64,000 nt of DNA. It comes from Euptelea pleiosperma. Lineage: Eukaryota; Streptophyta; Magnoliopsida; Ranunculales; Eupteleaceae. Both the position numbers and the translations under genes were made by a program. A model generated the notes under the pieces. That model searched no databases. It had not been told where the DNA came from and saw nothing but the letters and a program-made list of their open reading frames with translations. Within the stretch, counting starts at the first letter, position 1. Every line of letters starts with the position of its first letter. Positions 1-12,264 of this stretch are shown here, piece by piece. Location of the stretch: contig CM068547.1 of NCBI GenBank assembly GCA_035048495.1, positions 17,491,913 to 17,555,912 of the forward strand. The letters are read 5' to 3'.

Positions 1-244
1 CTCAAGTTCAAATCAGAATAAATCTAAATAGTCCTAATTTCGTTAGAAGGATCAGTGAGAATCCCAACAACTTTGCTGTGAAATAAATTAAAAGCTTTGA
101 GTTCATACTTATTTAGAAAAAAGAAACTTTCTATTATATAGGAGGCCCTAAACAGCATCTACATAGTTGAGCCCCTTGGGCAGAAGTACAAAAAAGAAAA
201 GAAAAAGAAAGATTAGAGCATGTCCTGTGGCATTGATTACAATT

Positions 245-2997
245 TCAAACACTCTGCTCGCCTACCGGCTGAATAGCAGGTGTAACGATATCTTGAGAAC
301 CTTCAACAAGGGATGATTTTGCCAGGAGAGGAGGATCAATTGCTGGTACTTGAGAATCGGCCATAGGTGTTGAGTCAGCGGGAGGAACTACTTCGGGTAC
401 ACTACTGAGATTTTGCTCACCCGTTGTCACAGAAGGTTCGACGGGAAGAGAAACGTCAGGGCTGTTACCAGGGAGTTGTTCAATTTCCTCAGTAGCCTCT
501 GGTTCATCTTCTTCAAGATCCATCTGCATTGAGCATACCCTTCACGGTATCCCAAAGCGCGACTTTCTCCTTGAAGCTTGTGAGAGGCCTTTTCAATCTC
601 GTCCCTCTCAGCAGTGACCTTCTCCAGATCCTTCTCAAACTGTTCAACAGCTTGACGAGACTTCTCGATTTCCCTCTGCAGTTTTTCATTATAGTTGTTT
701 GCCTTAGCCATTTCATCCTCGGCCTTCTTCTGTGCAGCCAATGCTTTGGCTAATATCTCTTTTTCCAACAATGCCTTGGTCTTGGCTATCTCTGCAGATT
801 GAAGAACAGTTTGGTATTGTTCTTCACGGGATTTCAAGTCAGCTTCCCGGGATCTAAGAGCGGCCTCTAGCTTAGCAATCTTCTTCTTGCCGTCCACTTC
901 ACGATTAATGACATCTGTCACATAATCTTTAAACCCGACATATGAATGCATAGTCTGCAAGAACGCGAAGGTATTAAGTTTGGAAATTCATACAGAGAAC
1001 TTGGAGATCAGTAAGGGTTTGTTACCTCGAGAATGGAGCGGCTCATCATGTCGAAGATTGTTGACAAGTCTGTCAGATCAACATATCGAAGTCTATCCAT
1101 GGGAAGACATATCCTCTCGATATATTTTACTGCAACCCCGGGATCTACGATCGAGCTTGCCCCCGAGATTGGCTTCCCGTTATCCAGGTATCCCGCCTTG
1201 ATCACATGCTCTTGCTCTACATCAAATTCTGGGAAACCTACAATGGGATGTCTTTGATAAGCCTCTTTGTTCGATATCCACTTATCAACCATATCAAAAG
1301 AAGTCCCCCTTGGGAATGAAGTCCAAGATGCATGTCCCTCACCTGAAGAAGTGCTCGGTTCACCGAGCCTTTGGAGGTTTGCCGGGAGAGAAGGGATCAT
1401 CTCCACTAATGGCGGGGTAACTACTTGAGCTCCTTGATTGGACAAAGGAGAGGGGAATCCTGGAGGAGAAATTGGGGTGGAAAGAAGATCTGCCCGTCGA
1501 GTTATCGGGCTTGGACTTGGCGGTTGGGCAGATGGTTGAGAAGCCACAATAGTTGGAGGATGTGTTGGCTTAGGAACAGAGGTCTCAGCTAGACGGGAGC
1601 TGGATGTGTCAAACTCTAGTGTCAAACCTTTCACCAACTTCCTCCTCTTTTGACGCGGAAGATCCACCACGGGACGTGGGAAATCAATCCGCCTCAATTG
1701 ATCTTTCTTGCTTGCCATCTACAATGGAGTGAAGAGAATGTCAAAAATAATCTATCAGAATCAAAAGACAAAGTCACAAGCTGAATACCTCTTCTGCTCT
1801 GGCTAGTTGATGGGCAAGCTCGTTTCTTGGCTCTAAATGACCGCCTGGATGCCTGAAATATTCAGCAATTGGCAGAGTGTCAAAAGGAGAATGGGACAAA
1901 CGTGGTTCTGATGAACCTAACGCCTGAACCTTGGATTGAGGTTTCCTCTTTCTTACGAGAGGTATGTCAGGACTTGCTTCCTCGGGATTGTCTTCACCCG
2001 TCCTGGTAGAGATCACGGGAGCAGATGATCTGGAGGGGTTCTCGGGAAGAGCTGGTTGTCGGGGTTGTGGAGGAATACTCTCGGCAAGTGACCAGACTCT
2101 TACTAGTGCAGGGATCTTCTTGAGGATATATTTGACCTTATCCTCAATATCTGCAAGATATCTTAACGGGGGTCTTACAAAATCTGCAAGCAACAAATTT
2201 TATGGTAAGGGTTCTCGGGATATGGAAATTAGCATACTAGATAACAATGGAACACTGAAAAACATACCTCGAAGATTGAAGCTCGATCTAACCCTGTTCC
2301 TAGGGGGACCCTCCTCCGTTCTCTCATCAAACTCCCAAGATCCCGTCACCAGGAGAGGATTAGCATGCCATCCTTTGTGAGAATTGGGCAAGTTCTCAAC
2401 AATCTTTTTAGTTTTATCCCGAGCAGCGACAGTCTCAGAACATTAGAGGATGACTGGAGTCGGGACATCTCTTCAGAAAATACAGATAATCAATCTCGGG
2501 AAGACTGATTTTGTGTTTGCTAGAAGCATTGATATAGTCAATTCTAGCCATTAGATGCCAAAAATTGCTATTCATTTGACCGGGAGCATGATCATAGAAG
2601 CGAAGTACTTCCCGGACAAGAGGAGAAAGAGGAAGAGACAACCCAAATTTCAGTTGGGCACAAGTTACACTAATCTCACCAGGATTGGTATCCTCACCAT
2701 GACGACCTCCAACCATTATGAAAATTGAGGTAGGGATTCCAAATTTCCTCCTCAGACCACCGATGTATGGGTCATTCCCATAAGTGGGAACTCTGACTAT
2801 CATCCCCGGAACATCTGATTCCGTTGATGTGTCAGCAACAGGGATTACTTCTTCATGTTCTTCATCAGGCCCGACCACATAGGTGTCAATGGCCCGATCC
2901 ATCGAATCAGAAGTACCGAGATTTAGACCCTACAGGCTCACGCCCAGGTGACTCACTACTTTCTTCTGAGACTCTCTTACCTCTCATGGTTCTTGAA
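245..2997 (-). pseudogene. Antisense accessory ORF of the Tat-type element, spliced, broken
   Basis: The gene reads leftwards. An N-terminal start MRGKRVSEES is at 2997. The stretch 2902-2435 contains a block (LKFGLSLPLSPLVREVLRFY, then NFWHL) resembling the Pfam 'putative gypsy type transposon' domain (PF04195). After it come the block WEFDERTEE, a proline/serine-rich linker and a long coiled coil (954-530, KKIAKLEAALRSREADLKSR and onwards), ending at a stop at 245. Three short introns keep phase: 2184-2267 (84 bp), 1719-1788 (70 bp) and 955-1025 (71 bp), all GT-AG on the minus strand. The frame is broken near 2905, 2440 and 530, so it is probably not functional. The biological role of this ORF class is unknown. 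Confidence 0.65.
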
Positions 2998-4605
2998 ACA
3001 AGAAAAGGTAAGAAGAAAACAGAAAGGAGGAGATGAAGATATAAATACCAAAAACTTGAAGATCCGAGCAACAGAATACTAGGAGACAAGTGAAAGAACT
3101 CCGGTCGAACGCAGGCAGTGTCTTCGAAAAGAAGATGAACCAGGATAGATTCGCTCAAACGAGAAGACGAAGAAGCCAAAAATGATAAAATGAGGAGTCC
3201 AAATCTATTTATAGAGACGGACCTGGATTTATCAAATTGACAGTCTAACAGTATCAAACCCCGGTCTCCAAAATTTTAAAATTCTTCTTCGACAATTCAA
3301 CAGCTTGCCTCCTCGAATACTGCGTCCGTCAATCATTCTATTCGACGGTTGTACATGGAGCTTCACGCCTGTACAGACACGTCTCATTTTTGCAGTTGTG
3401 ATGGACGCTGATATTCGCTCAAAAGTGCTTATTTTAAGCAATTATCCTTTTAGCGTTATTGCATTCTCCTACGTTAAAATGCTCTATTTATCTACTTTTC
3501 TACGTAAGAGTCTCTTTTGTTGCGTAGAACACACTTTTCTGGACGAAATGGTATATTTGCATGCATTAAACATATTTTCAGAAGTCTAGACATTGAGTCG
3601 TTCTGATAAAGTCTCATTACGCGCTTCTTCTATCGCAGGAAACCCCGATGGGACAATTCTCGAGACTTGCGAGCCCACATCGATCAGGAAAGCTCATTAT
3701 CAAAGCTTAAAGAGCCCACATGCTATGACTAGAAGATACGGGCCAAATATGGGCTGAATAAGAGGACCAAAAAGTCAGCCCAAAGAACGAAGAGAGTAGG
3801 AGAGCCAATGACCAAGAGATGGACCAAAGCGTTTAAAGCCACATGAGTCAGCAAGGAATGATAGTCTACTCTACTGGAGAAGCGTGAGGATGGTCACAGT
3901 GAAGACCAGAGTTCCAGACCCTCTGCCAATACTTTTATCTCCATTTTCTGATATTTTCTCTCTCATCTCTCCTTATTCTCTCTCTCTTCATCTCTCGGTC
4001 CTCGAATCTACTGACCTAATCCCAGAACTCCTGCCCATTGGCTCTGTCTCATCTCCCTTAGCTTTCTGGCCGTTGGATCTTCAATCGGACCATTGGATCT
4101 TCCACCGGACCGTTGAATCTCTCTAGATCCGTCGATCTACCAATCTGGGTCCCAATCAAGTCACCATCCATCTGATCGCCATCAGACTGTCTGTCACATC
4201 ATCTTGTGAGACGATGGACATCATCAATCCATGTGGGCCAGTAGCCGAGCCCATCATCGTCGACCCGTTGTCCGACCAGTTAGTGGACCCCGTGAATTTC
4301 AAAATAATTTTAATTAAATTTTAAAAAATGGGGGGCCCACTAAATGGGAAAATTCCCCAAAGAAAGGTAGTGTTTTACTTAAAAAAAAAATTATTTTTTT
4401 ATTTAAAAAATTCCCTAATTTCCATTAATGGAAACTAGGGAGCTTTAAAAGGGGAAGGAAAAGGGTTCTTTGGAACCCTAATCCCCCTCCTATCTTTTTC
4501 TCTCCTCCCCCAAAACATTTTCGAGGGTTTTTCTTCTCTCCTTCTTCTCCTTTTCTTTCTTCATTCTCTTCCTCCTCTTCTTCATGTTCTTCATCTTTTT
4601 CCTCG

Positions 4606-4630
4606 CTGGAGTTGCAGGCAGCAACTCCGG
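4606..4630. repeat. Palindrome in solo LTR A
   Basis: The arms CTGGAGTTGC and GCAACTCCGG face each other across a few bases. The same palindrome recurs in the other copies of this LTR family (47994, 52856, 53015, 59863, 60026), so it is a family feature. Confidence 0.7.
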
Positions 4631-4825
4631 CCGCCTGCACGTCCTTCCCCCTTCTCCCCCTCTCCTCCTATCCTTCTTCTTCTCCTTCGCTTCTTCCTCT
4701 GCTCCTTCTCCTCTTCTTCTTTTCTTTCTTTTCTCTTCTTATCATTCTTCATCATCTTCTCCTCCTCCGGTGGACTGAACCAGTCCGTCAAGCACGCCAC
4801 AGCCACCATTTGCATCACCGCTGCC

Positions 4826-4900
4826 TCCTCTTCCTCTTCTTCTTCTTCTTCTTCTTCTTCTTCTTCTTCTTCTTCTTCTTCTTCTTCTTCTTCTTCTTTC
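4826..4900 (+). repeat. (TTC)n microsatellite
   Basis: About 24 nearly perfect TTC units in the pyrimidine-rich leader of solo LTR A. Matching GAA tracts occur at equivalent places in two reverse copies (56918-56981 and 60053-60099). The poly-lysine or poly-serine reading frames across it are artefacts of the repeat. Confidence 0.9.
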
Positions 4901-6290
4901 TACCTTCTTCTTCTTCTTTCTTCTTTATTCTTCTTCCTTCTTCTCTTCTTTTTTGTTTTGCAGGTTTGCTGTCACGACCTGTTGCCGCCATTAACCGCTG
5001 CAACTTGCTGGCCACCGCTGCTGCAACTCCGGTCGTTGCTTGCACCTGCTCCACGCCCCTCTAGTTAGCAACTTTGTGGGGTTTTCTCATCGAACTCCAC
5101 CCCCGTCACACACATCTTGCTAGTCAACACGGAACAGATCTACATCACGAGCAGATCTGTTCTCCTCCCCCTACCGCCTTCTCAACCACCGGACTGCCCT
5201 CCTCCAGCCGCTCTCCTCTCCAACGCCCTCATCCGTTTGCTGGTTGCCACCTACAACAGCCCCCCCCCCAAACGTGCAGCAGCACCATTGCTGCATAGCA
5301 ACACCGTGAAAACGGTCTGAACTTGCAGCCTTGCAAGTTGCATCTCGAACTCCGATAAGAACACTCCGGCCAACAACCTGTGCTCCTCCTCATTCTCCAT
5401 CAGGCGCTGGTTCTATGCTCTACAGCAACCTCCAATCTACAAGGCGTCCCTACACCTTGCAACGCCGGCAGCCCCTCTCTTCTTCTTCATCTTTCACGAA
5501 ATGTTAAACCATTCACCATGGCTCACCACGTGAAAAGGGAGGGATTCCAGCTTTGTTGATCCACGCCTCCTCCTCCACGGCACCACCAAACCAGCTTGCA
5601 TCCACTCCTCTCCATTGCACCATGTGTGCTTCCCCATCGTCCTTGGCCGAAGCGATTCCCGGTAAGTTTGGTAAGTTTCACCTTTTTCCTCTCTTTTCTT
5701 TAGTTTCTCTCTCTAAAACCTCACTTTCTCTCTCTACACTAGTTTCTCTCTCTAGTTTTTAGCATGTTCTCTCTCTATCTCTCTTTCTCTCTCTAGATTT
5801 CTTCTTTTTCTCTCTAAAATGCCTCGCCTCTCATCTTCTCTCCACCTATTCTCTTTTTATTCTTCTCTCTCTAGAATGCTTTTTAGTCTAGTTTCGATTA
5901 TTGCTAATTTTTATTCAGATATTGTAAGGACATTTTGATTAATGAATGATGAAGTTTGTTTTTATCTATTATTTCTTGTGATGGTCCGTCAGTTTTTGTT
6001 CTTATTCGCGCTAATCCGACTAATCCCGAGTGCGGATCGACATCCGACACGAGCCACTGTGCAAAATTGCCTATTTTACAGGTTAAATGTCTCGGATCAA
6101 TTAAAAATGTGTTGAAGTTAGGGTTTCCGTAACCAACGACGAGGAAAAACCCTACTTTCCGACGCCACATTAAATGAAAGAGGCAACGGTTGAATGACTT
6201 GAGAGAAATCCAATGGAGAGGAATTAACATTAGATCGTCAATGGTTGAGATCTTTTTCTGAAGATACGACAGCAGCTTCTCGATCTTTCC

Positions 6291-6304
6291 AAAAAGGGGG
6301 GCGA
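6291..6304 (+). other. Polypurine tract of the Tat-type element
   Basis: AAAAAGGGGGGCGA lies directly before the TG that opens the LTR at 6305. A purine run in this place primes plus-strand DNA synthesis in LTR retrotransposons. It also shows that 6305-7611 is a 3' LTR and that the element is in + orientation. Confidence 0.8.
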
Positions 6305-6611
6305 TGTGGGTGCTGTATTTTTTGGCAAATGATACAATGACGCGTGTACTGGCTATACACGTGCGATATTAGAACAGTGACGCGTGATATTATTCATCGT
6401 GCATGAGTAAATGCGTCGAAGACATCAACAGAGGCCATAGCCATCCCATCACTGTCATGCAACTTCCATTAATGGAAGTGCCACATGTCAAGACGAGATG
6501 ATCAGAAGAGAATATCTCGAGGCAAAGTTAGTAACATAATGCATTAACACCTCAACCATTAAATATGTCGGGAAGCATTCAATTTTGCCCAACATATTAA
6601 TGATTGATCTT

Positions 6612-6960
6612 ATCAATGGGACGAATATACAGATCATCCCGACAAGGTCCAACGGCCTACATGATACAAGTTAAGATCTTAACGGGATGCCTATTCAACT
6701 CATCCCGACAAGGTCGAGTGGCGTACGATTATCTTATCCTGCCAAGTTCATACAACGTTCTTAACGGGATTGATATTCAACGCACCCCAACAATCTTAAC
6801 GATACGTGATGGATCAACATTTAAACTCGTCCTAACAGGTTTGGTTATGTACTTAATGGCATTATTGTTCAGTACATCCCGACAAGGTGAGATGGCCTAC
6901 TTGACGGGATTGATTTCATCTCTTCCCGACGAAGTCATAGAGCTTGTTTGACGGGTGTGA
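6612..6960 (+). repeat. Degenerate direct repeats in LTR U3
   Basis: The phrases 'atcccgacaaggt', 'ggcctac' and 'aacgggat' recur at irregular spacing, for example at 6636, 6703 and 6875. Such repeats often hold enhancer-like sites in plant LTRs, but no specific factor site is assigned here. Confidence 0.5.
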
Positions 6961-7318
6961 CTTTCTTCTCATCTTGACGAGATCAGAATCTTACTTGCCG
7001 GGAATGAATTTCTTTCAATCCCGAGAAGTATACAAGATTCAACAAGCAAGATAAGTATTTCAAATACAGTTATTTTCTTAACTAATGAATGTTGGCCACA
7101 TGGCAGTTAGTTGAATTTTCACAGTTTCGACAACTTCTTATTCAAATATCGGACACGAAGGATGTCACCTCAGTGCCACTTCAGTCATTTCAGATATAAC
7201 CAAATAAAAGAAGTTGAGATCTAACAAGAAGATTTTATTTCGTAACAGAATCTTTCTAGATCATAACTGATTGACGACAACTAGACACCTGAAAGGTGAG
7301 TCACGCCAATTCTAAGGG

Positions 7319-7326
7319 TATAAATA
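7319..7326 (+). promoter_or_regulatory. TATA box in the Tat-type LTR
   Basis: TATAAATA lies about 290 bp before the LTR end, with a CA-rich stretch behind it. This is the usual place for the retroelement promoter that starts genomic RNA in the R region. Activity cannot be judged from sequence. Confidence 0.6.
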
Positions 7327-7611
7327 CAGGACCCTCAGGACTGAGAAAAAGATCTTGCTCTCCAGATCTAGATAGCCTAAGCTCTAAAACATTTTATTAT
7401 TTTTTTGAACCCCGTTACTATTCCTAAGCTGACTTGAGCGTCGGAGTATTGTCAACAAGTACAACCACATCTCATCTGGAGATCATCCTATCCTTCGCGG
7501 AGGAGAAAAGCAGTTTCATCCCGAAGCACCGGAGTCGTCCGATCATCATCAATATACGAATCGTCTGACCTCGAAGATTGTGTGGGTTAGATCAGATATT
7601 TTTCCCCCACA

Positions 7612-9552
7612 GGGAGCATTAACTTAAATCAGATGAGGAATTAAAAGTGAGCCTCCAAGAGAGAATTGAGAGGATCTAACCTTAAACGTATGTGGAGAAT
7701 ACCCACATTATCCATCCGTACAACATCAAACCAAGGTTTCATTAGGCTTTTTGATCACCCATATTTGAGCACCTTTTATAAATCTAAAAATCAATTTTTA
7801 TTTTACAAAAACTTAAAAAACTCTATATCTCTTTTCTCTCTCAAGGAAGCTAGGGTTTGAGAAAACCCTCAGTACAGATAATGGATTCTTCTCCTGATCA
7901 ATGACTAAGGCAAGTGAATCACCATTAGCTCTTCTTTTTTGTGTGTTTTTATCATTGTTTGATATGTTGTATTTAGATAACCCTGATTAGGTTTTTTATG
8001 AGTTTTTTGTTTGGCTAGTCTATCTGTAGTTTTATTTCAAACCTTATACCCATGTGTTTTCAAATTCTTTGGGCTTACTCAAAGTTAGTACGGCGGACGA
8101 AGCTAAACTAATCAAGACTTGAGTCAAACTCTACGTTGAGCTTGCAGAGGGCAGAGCCCTCAACTCGAAAAATTTTGGGTGAAGTTCTCTTGGGAAATTT
8201 CATAGTTTTCTCTCTTAGGCGGATTTGATTTGGGACTAGGGTTTCGAACCCTTCTATTTTATATTTTTGTTTAAACCTATGTCAAATCTAGTTTCCAAAA
8301 CACTTGGTTTTAGACTTAAAATGAATTTTCAATGAATTTTAGTTCTACATGCAGTTGACTGATCTACAAAAGGTTGAAGAGGGTGGTCAACAAGTCCAGG
8401 GTGCAGTCAATCGTCCCATGAGGTGTTTTGGGGAGCGGTCGACCGATCTTTTGTGTTTTGGGAAGGAGCAGTTGACCGGCCTATGTTGGGTTGGAGGGCG
8501 GTCAACCAATCTACCCAAAAAACCTCTGAAATGACCATTTTGACCCTTGTATCAATGTGTACGTACTCACCTCAAGTTGCATGCAAACCTTAGGATTGTA
8601 TTCTTTTTCGTGATGTTAGAGGCTATCAGCCAAATTTTTGGGACACCCAAAATTATGTTTTTCATAAAAGATTCCTACGTCAATTACCATGATGTTATAA
8701 GATAATTATATATGTATATTAATCATGCTAGTTGTTTTAGTTAATTATAAAAGCATGTTGATGAATATTTGAAGTTGTTAGAAATTTACCTAGGATATGG
8801 ATGTATTGCTATGGCATGTTTAATATGAGATTAAGATGTATTGTATATAAATTAAGCATACCTTCATGTTAGGGTTTGTCCGAAGTGTTAGTTGTGTACG
8901 AGCATTTGGTCGATAGGTCTTTGGGTGAATATGTATGACCTTAAAATTATAAGCAAGCAAAAAACAAGGATAGTCCCTTTGGTGAAAGGCCTTAAATTAT
9001 CAATGGCCACTTGATTGTCCATGTATCAAATGTATTGCATAATCATTACATCATTTAAGTCTATATATTTTCATCTCGACTATCACATGCTATGGAACTG
9101 TTAACTTATTATGTCAATCATGTATTGCTTGTTACGTTATTTGTTAACATTTGTAATACACTATAGCACATACATGTAGTTATGTGCACCGAACTTGTTA
9201 AGTACATTGTACTTACCCTTGATGAACACCATGTATCCTTTTATTGCATGAAGTAATTAGTTACTTAGTTTCTTCAATAGTTATTTTTATCAGAGGCCTT
9301 ATTGGAAGGTACACAACTTGTATTCATTTTAGTTAGTTTTGATATTTGGATTTTTATAGGTTGATGTTTGACACCCACAGGTTTCATTTTGAATTAAGTT
9401 TGGATTCATTAATTATTTGTAGTTGACTCGAGATTTATCTAATACTTATGAGATTTTTCTAGATTCTTGTGATGCATTAGGATTTGATTCCCTATGCCTC
9501 ACGATTCGTGCATAGATTGAGATATTCTTGTATATGAATTTGGGGGCGTGAC
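7612..9552 (+). repeat. LTR-like stretch ending GGGGGCGTGACA
   Basis: The right end GGGGGCGTGACA (9541-9552) resembles the end of the gypsy-type solo LTR at 53178-56794 (GGGGCGTGACA). Both also contain a GGTGAAAGGCC word and a leader with AAACCCT, followed by AAGG(C/T)AAGTG. I could not find the left end or a target duplication, so the left limit is only the edge of the Tat-type LTR. Positions 8354-8520 hold three loose repeats of a GGTCRACC-containing unit. Confidence 0.4.
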
Positions 9553-9975
9553 AAGTACCTTGCAAGGTCTTAGAACTAGAGTCTCCTATCATATAAAAGA
9601 TCTTGAAATCATCTCAGATTCAAGCTACGCAGTTCATAAAGCATTTTATCCATCCTCCTTGGAAAGGAATACACATGGTCCAAGAAATAGATTCTCTTCT
9701 TCACACCTTAAACAGATGGTCCATCAATCAGACATGGAGAGAATCAAATAAAGCCGCTGATTTTCATGCTTCCAAATGTAACTTTGATTCCTTTTGCCAA
9801 TCTCCTTTCCTTGGCAATTTGCATAAGATTATTCATGATGATGCCATTGGTTGTTATTCAATCTGTAATTTTGTTGATAGCAATATATCTGGTAGGAGTC
9901 CCGCCTAACCCCAGCTTTCCAACAAAAACACAAAAAAAAAATACAAAATACAAAATACAAAAAAATAAAAAAAGA
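9553..9975 (+). pseudogene. LINE fragment with RNase H-like domain
   Basis: Across two frames the translation reads LEIISDSSYAVHKAF, then PPWKGIHMVQEIDSLL and NQTWRESNKAADFHASKC. This is the C-terminal half of the RNase H-like (RVT_3) domain used by some plant LINEs and their derivatives: the ISDS aspartate block and the W-RESNKAAD histidine-region equivalent. An A-rich tail (9926-9970) follows, which fits a LINE 3' end. It is 5' truncated and has one frameshift. Confidence 0.55.
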
Positions 9976-10760
9976 AGAATCAAAAAACATGGCCTATGCT
10001 TTGTTCGGTTGGGGCCCATTAAATGAAGCCCAAAACCACCTTGCCTCATCTATATAAAGGGAGAGGGTTGTGGGCTTTGAGACAAGTCTAGACTTAACCC
10101 TGTAAGCTCAAATTTTCCTTGGCTAAATTCTAGCCTCTCTCCCCATCTAAAGAAGGCTAACAGCATCCTAGATAAACAAGGCCCATATAGTGACTAAATC
10201 AGTCCGGCAAAATTCCCTTTAATATAAGAGCTTATGCTCTCTTTCGCATAAGAGCTTTGCTACATCTTTTTAACAAGAGCCCTTTGCTCTCTGATCCAGA
10301 CCTCGTCTAGTGTGGGACCCTTAGCAACCACTACATTTCCCAAGTTTATCTTCGGGTTTGAGCATTCAACCAAAGGAGTGAAGTACCCTCTCTCTACAAC
10401 GTACTGCAAGCGTATAGGGAGACATGGCTCCAGGCTTAGTTGATTTCCAATGGATGGTATTTTCATATCCTTTGCACAGTGTGGAGGCTCCGACTGCCAT
10501 TAAAAAAATGATATCGCTCCTCTAAACCTTGATTTGATAAATTTTAAAATACAGTATAGCAATTTGTTGTGCTAGGAAATTTTCTAATTTTCAACAATGA
10601 TTTCATACTTCTTGTCAGAGACCTGCATGGATGGGCGTATAGTCTCGATGAAGCCTATCGACAAAGAAAAAGTCTCCATGGAAAAAAAAAACACTCAACA
10701 TCTTTAGCACTATTATATATTCCAGTTCCAGGTCCTATCTTTTCTGTCTAAGACTTTTGA
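9976..10760. other. Spacer, no gene recognised
   Basis: There is a TATA-like TATATAAAGG at 10051-10060 followed by a CT-rich stretch, and a loosely repeated AAGAGC-TTTGCTCT motif at 10217-10290. No reading frame has recognisable similarity. It could be an old LTR or leader, but the ends were not found. Confidence 0.3.
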
Positions 10761-10768
10761 GTACTAGT

Positions 10769-11150
10769 CATGGTTTTAAAAATGGCCGTTTAAACGGTAA
10801 TGCCCCAAGCCCGTTTCCGTTAAAACTGTTTAAACACGTTTTATCGGTTTCGAAAAAAACAGCCATTTTTTTTGTTTTAACGGCCGTTAAAATCGTTTAA
10901 ACAGCCATTTAATTTTGGAAAATTTTGTAAAAAAAAAAGCCGTTAAAATCCGTTTAATTTCCGTTTAAATCCGTTAAATTCCTTTTTTTTTTTAATTTTC
11001 AATTTTCAAATTTTGAATTTCAGAGCCACTTTTTCCATTTTTTTTCCGTTAAAACCATTAAATTCCGTTTTTTCCCATTTTTCCCCTGACCGTTTAAACG
11101 GTAACGCCCCCAGTCCGTTTAACCATTAAAACGGCCTCCTTTAAACCTTG
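10769..11150. mobile_element. hAT-type MITE, 382 bp
   Basis: The element is flanked by the perfect 8-bp duplication GTACTAGT (10761-10768 and 11151-11158). Its ends are inverted: CATGGTTTTAAAAATGGCCG at the left and, reading inward on the other strand, CAAGGTTTAAAGGAGGCCG. Inside, GTTTAAAC palindromes and CCGTTTAAACGG words recur near both ends. An 8-bp duplication plus CA-starting inverted ends is characteristic of hAT transposons. No transposase is present, so it is non-autonomous. It lies downstream of the MINDY gene. Confidence 0.8.
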
Positions 11151-11158
11151 GTACTAGT

Positions 11159-12264
11159 ATCCCAAGAGCCAGAACCTAGTGCAGACTTGGGTTCCTGGTC
11201 CTGTCAGTTCCAGGTCTTTTTGAGTTTGGATCTGAAATAACTAGTCCTGGAACCGAAATAATGGGGACGTAATCGAAAGTGGTTTGTACCAAGTAGTGGT
11301 TAACTGGGTACCCATTGACACCCTACCTAAAACATCCTTCCGTTACATCAAACATTAGTAACATTCTTAAGTTCTGCATGAGCAAAATGGGATATTTTTA
11401 AGTACATTTAGTGATAGCACTGAGAAGTTTGAACATATAATCACATTACAAAGGTTCCACAAAAAAATTAATAAAATCCGAAAGGATATGATTAATAAAG
11501 TAACTGTATGCATGATAGCTTCTGCATGTCTTATGCTAGGCCTTTTATGCTAGTATGGTATACAACAATATCTCCATTATTTCTTGAAGCTTGTTCTTAT
11601 ATATATTCTCCATTCCAGATATTGGGTTTGATTACATTTAAACAAGTAAATCTGTCTCAAGTACATGCTAGTTATCACCTGTAGAACTTTCTCAAAGAAA
11701 ATCCACAAACAAATTTCCTCCATTGAGTCACCATGTCTGAACAACCAAACTCGGCAATATCTATAAAGTTGCTTCAAAAATACATTTACCCTCCTTTTGC
11801 ATAGCCACACCCATTTCTTCTCTTGCACAGGTCTGTGAACTGTTGAAGGATCAGCAAGGATGAGTTCATGACCTGCCTACAAAGGATCCCGCTGCTGGTA
11901 GCACCTCTCTCCTCTTTGGTGCGCAAGGAACTATTTGGTAGCAGGCAAGGGGAGGTTTCATGAGATTGTGTGATGGATATGTCAGATAACCAGTGATTAG
12001 AGGGCAGAATTAGTCATTTGACCATCATTTTTAAGGGGGCTGCCATAGAGTATATTTACTGTGGGATCTTCTTGTAAATTTTAACCTGTAAAATGCCCAC
12101 AATAAGCTGTTGTAAATATCACTTTGGATATTTATATTTCTTTTATTTACAACCAACCGGTGGGAAATCACACAAATGGAGGACAGTCTTAATCATGTCC
12201 TTGAGATACAAAAGGAACCAAAACAGATTACACAATTTACAGTTCAAAATGACTGCATGCAGCT
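11159..12264. other. Spacer and 3' region downstream of the MINDY gene
   Basis: No coding region is recognised. The words TTCCAGGTC and ACTAGTC recur on both sides of the MITE. The 3' UTR of the MINDY gene must lie in the right part, just below 12265. Confidence 0.4.
12142..12147 (-). terminator. Possible polyadenylation signal of the MINDY gene
   Basis: On the minus strand this reads AATAAA, about 120 bases after the stop codon at 12265. It is a canonical near-upstream element in a plausible place. Plant signals are loose, so this is only a candidate. Confidence 0.4.

Larger units (their letters stand above)
3409..6160 (+). mobile_element. Solo LTR A, family TGATATTCGC
   Basis: A single 2752-bp LTR flanked by the 5-bp target duplication GACGC (3404-3408 and 6161-6165). 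It opens TGATATTCGCTC and closes CCCTACTTTCC, where related copies end in CA. No internal coding region or second LTR adjoins, so it is a solo LTR left by recombination. It holds a TATA-like TTTAAAAG (4444-4451) behind an ATTTCCATTAATGGAAA palindrome, a pyrimidine-rich leader, a (TTC)n microsatellite and a tCTCTCTCTAG-rich tail. Related copies at 45112, 46689, 51613 and 58567 are in the opposite orientation. The retroelement superfamily is not determinable from the LTR alone. Confidence 0.85.
1..7611 (+). mobile_element. Ty3/gypsy retrotransposon of Tat type, 3' part
   Basis: This is the 3' end of a long LTR retrotransposon whose gag-pol and 5' LTR lie outside the window. Going rightwards it contains a reverse-strand accessory ORF (245-2997), non-coding spacer, a polypurine tract (6291-6304) and a complete LTR (6305-7611). 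An antisense extra ORF downstream of pol is known from Tat-lineage elements such as Grande and Retand, and the LTR end resembles that lineage. The element is split by a later solo LTR at 3409-6160, which carries its own 5-bp target duplication. The lineage assignment rests on layout and on remembered sequence character, so it is an inference. Confidence 0.7.
6305..7611 (+). repeat. 3' LTR of the Tat-type element
   Basis: The LTR opens TGTGGGTGCTGTA and closes TTTTTCCCCCACA, 1307 bp. A TATAAATA box sits at 7319-7326, so roughly the first 1 kb is U3. The U3 carries degenerate direct repeats around the words TCCCGACAAGGT and AACGGGAT (6612-6960). The final 170 bases (CTTGAGCGTCGGAGT, then ACCTCGAAGATTGTGTGGGT) are typical of Tat-lineage LTR ends as I know them. 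Confidence 0.8.

Noticed and set aside
4584..5064. Long frames of serine, leucine or lysine over TTC/GAA tracts as genes
   Set aside because: They are translations of microsatellites and pyrimidine-rich LTR leaders, and occur at equivalent places in several LTR copies.
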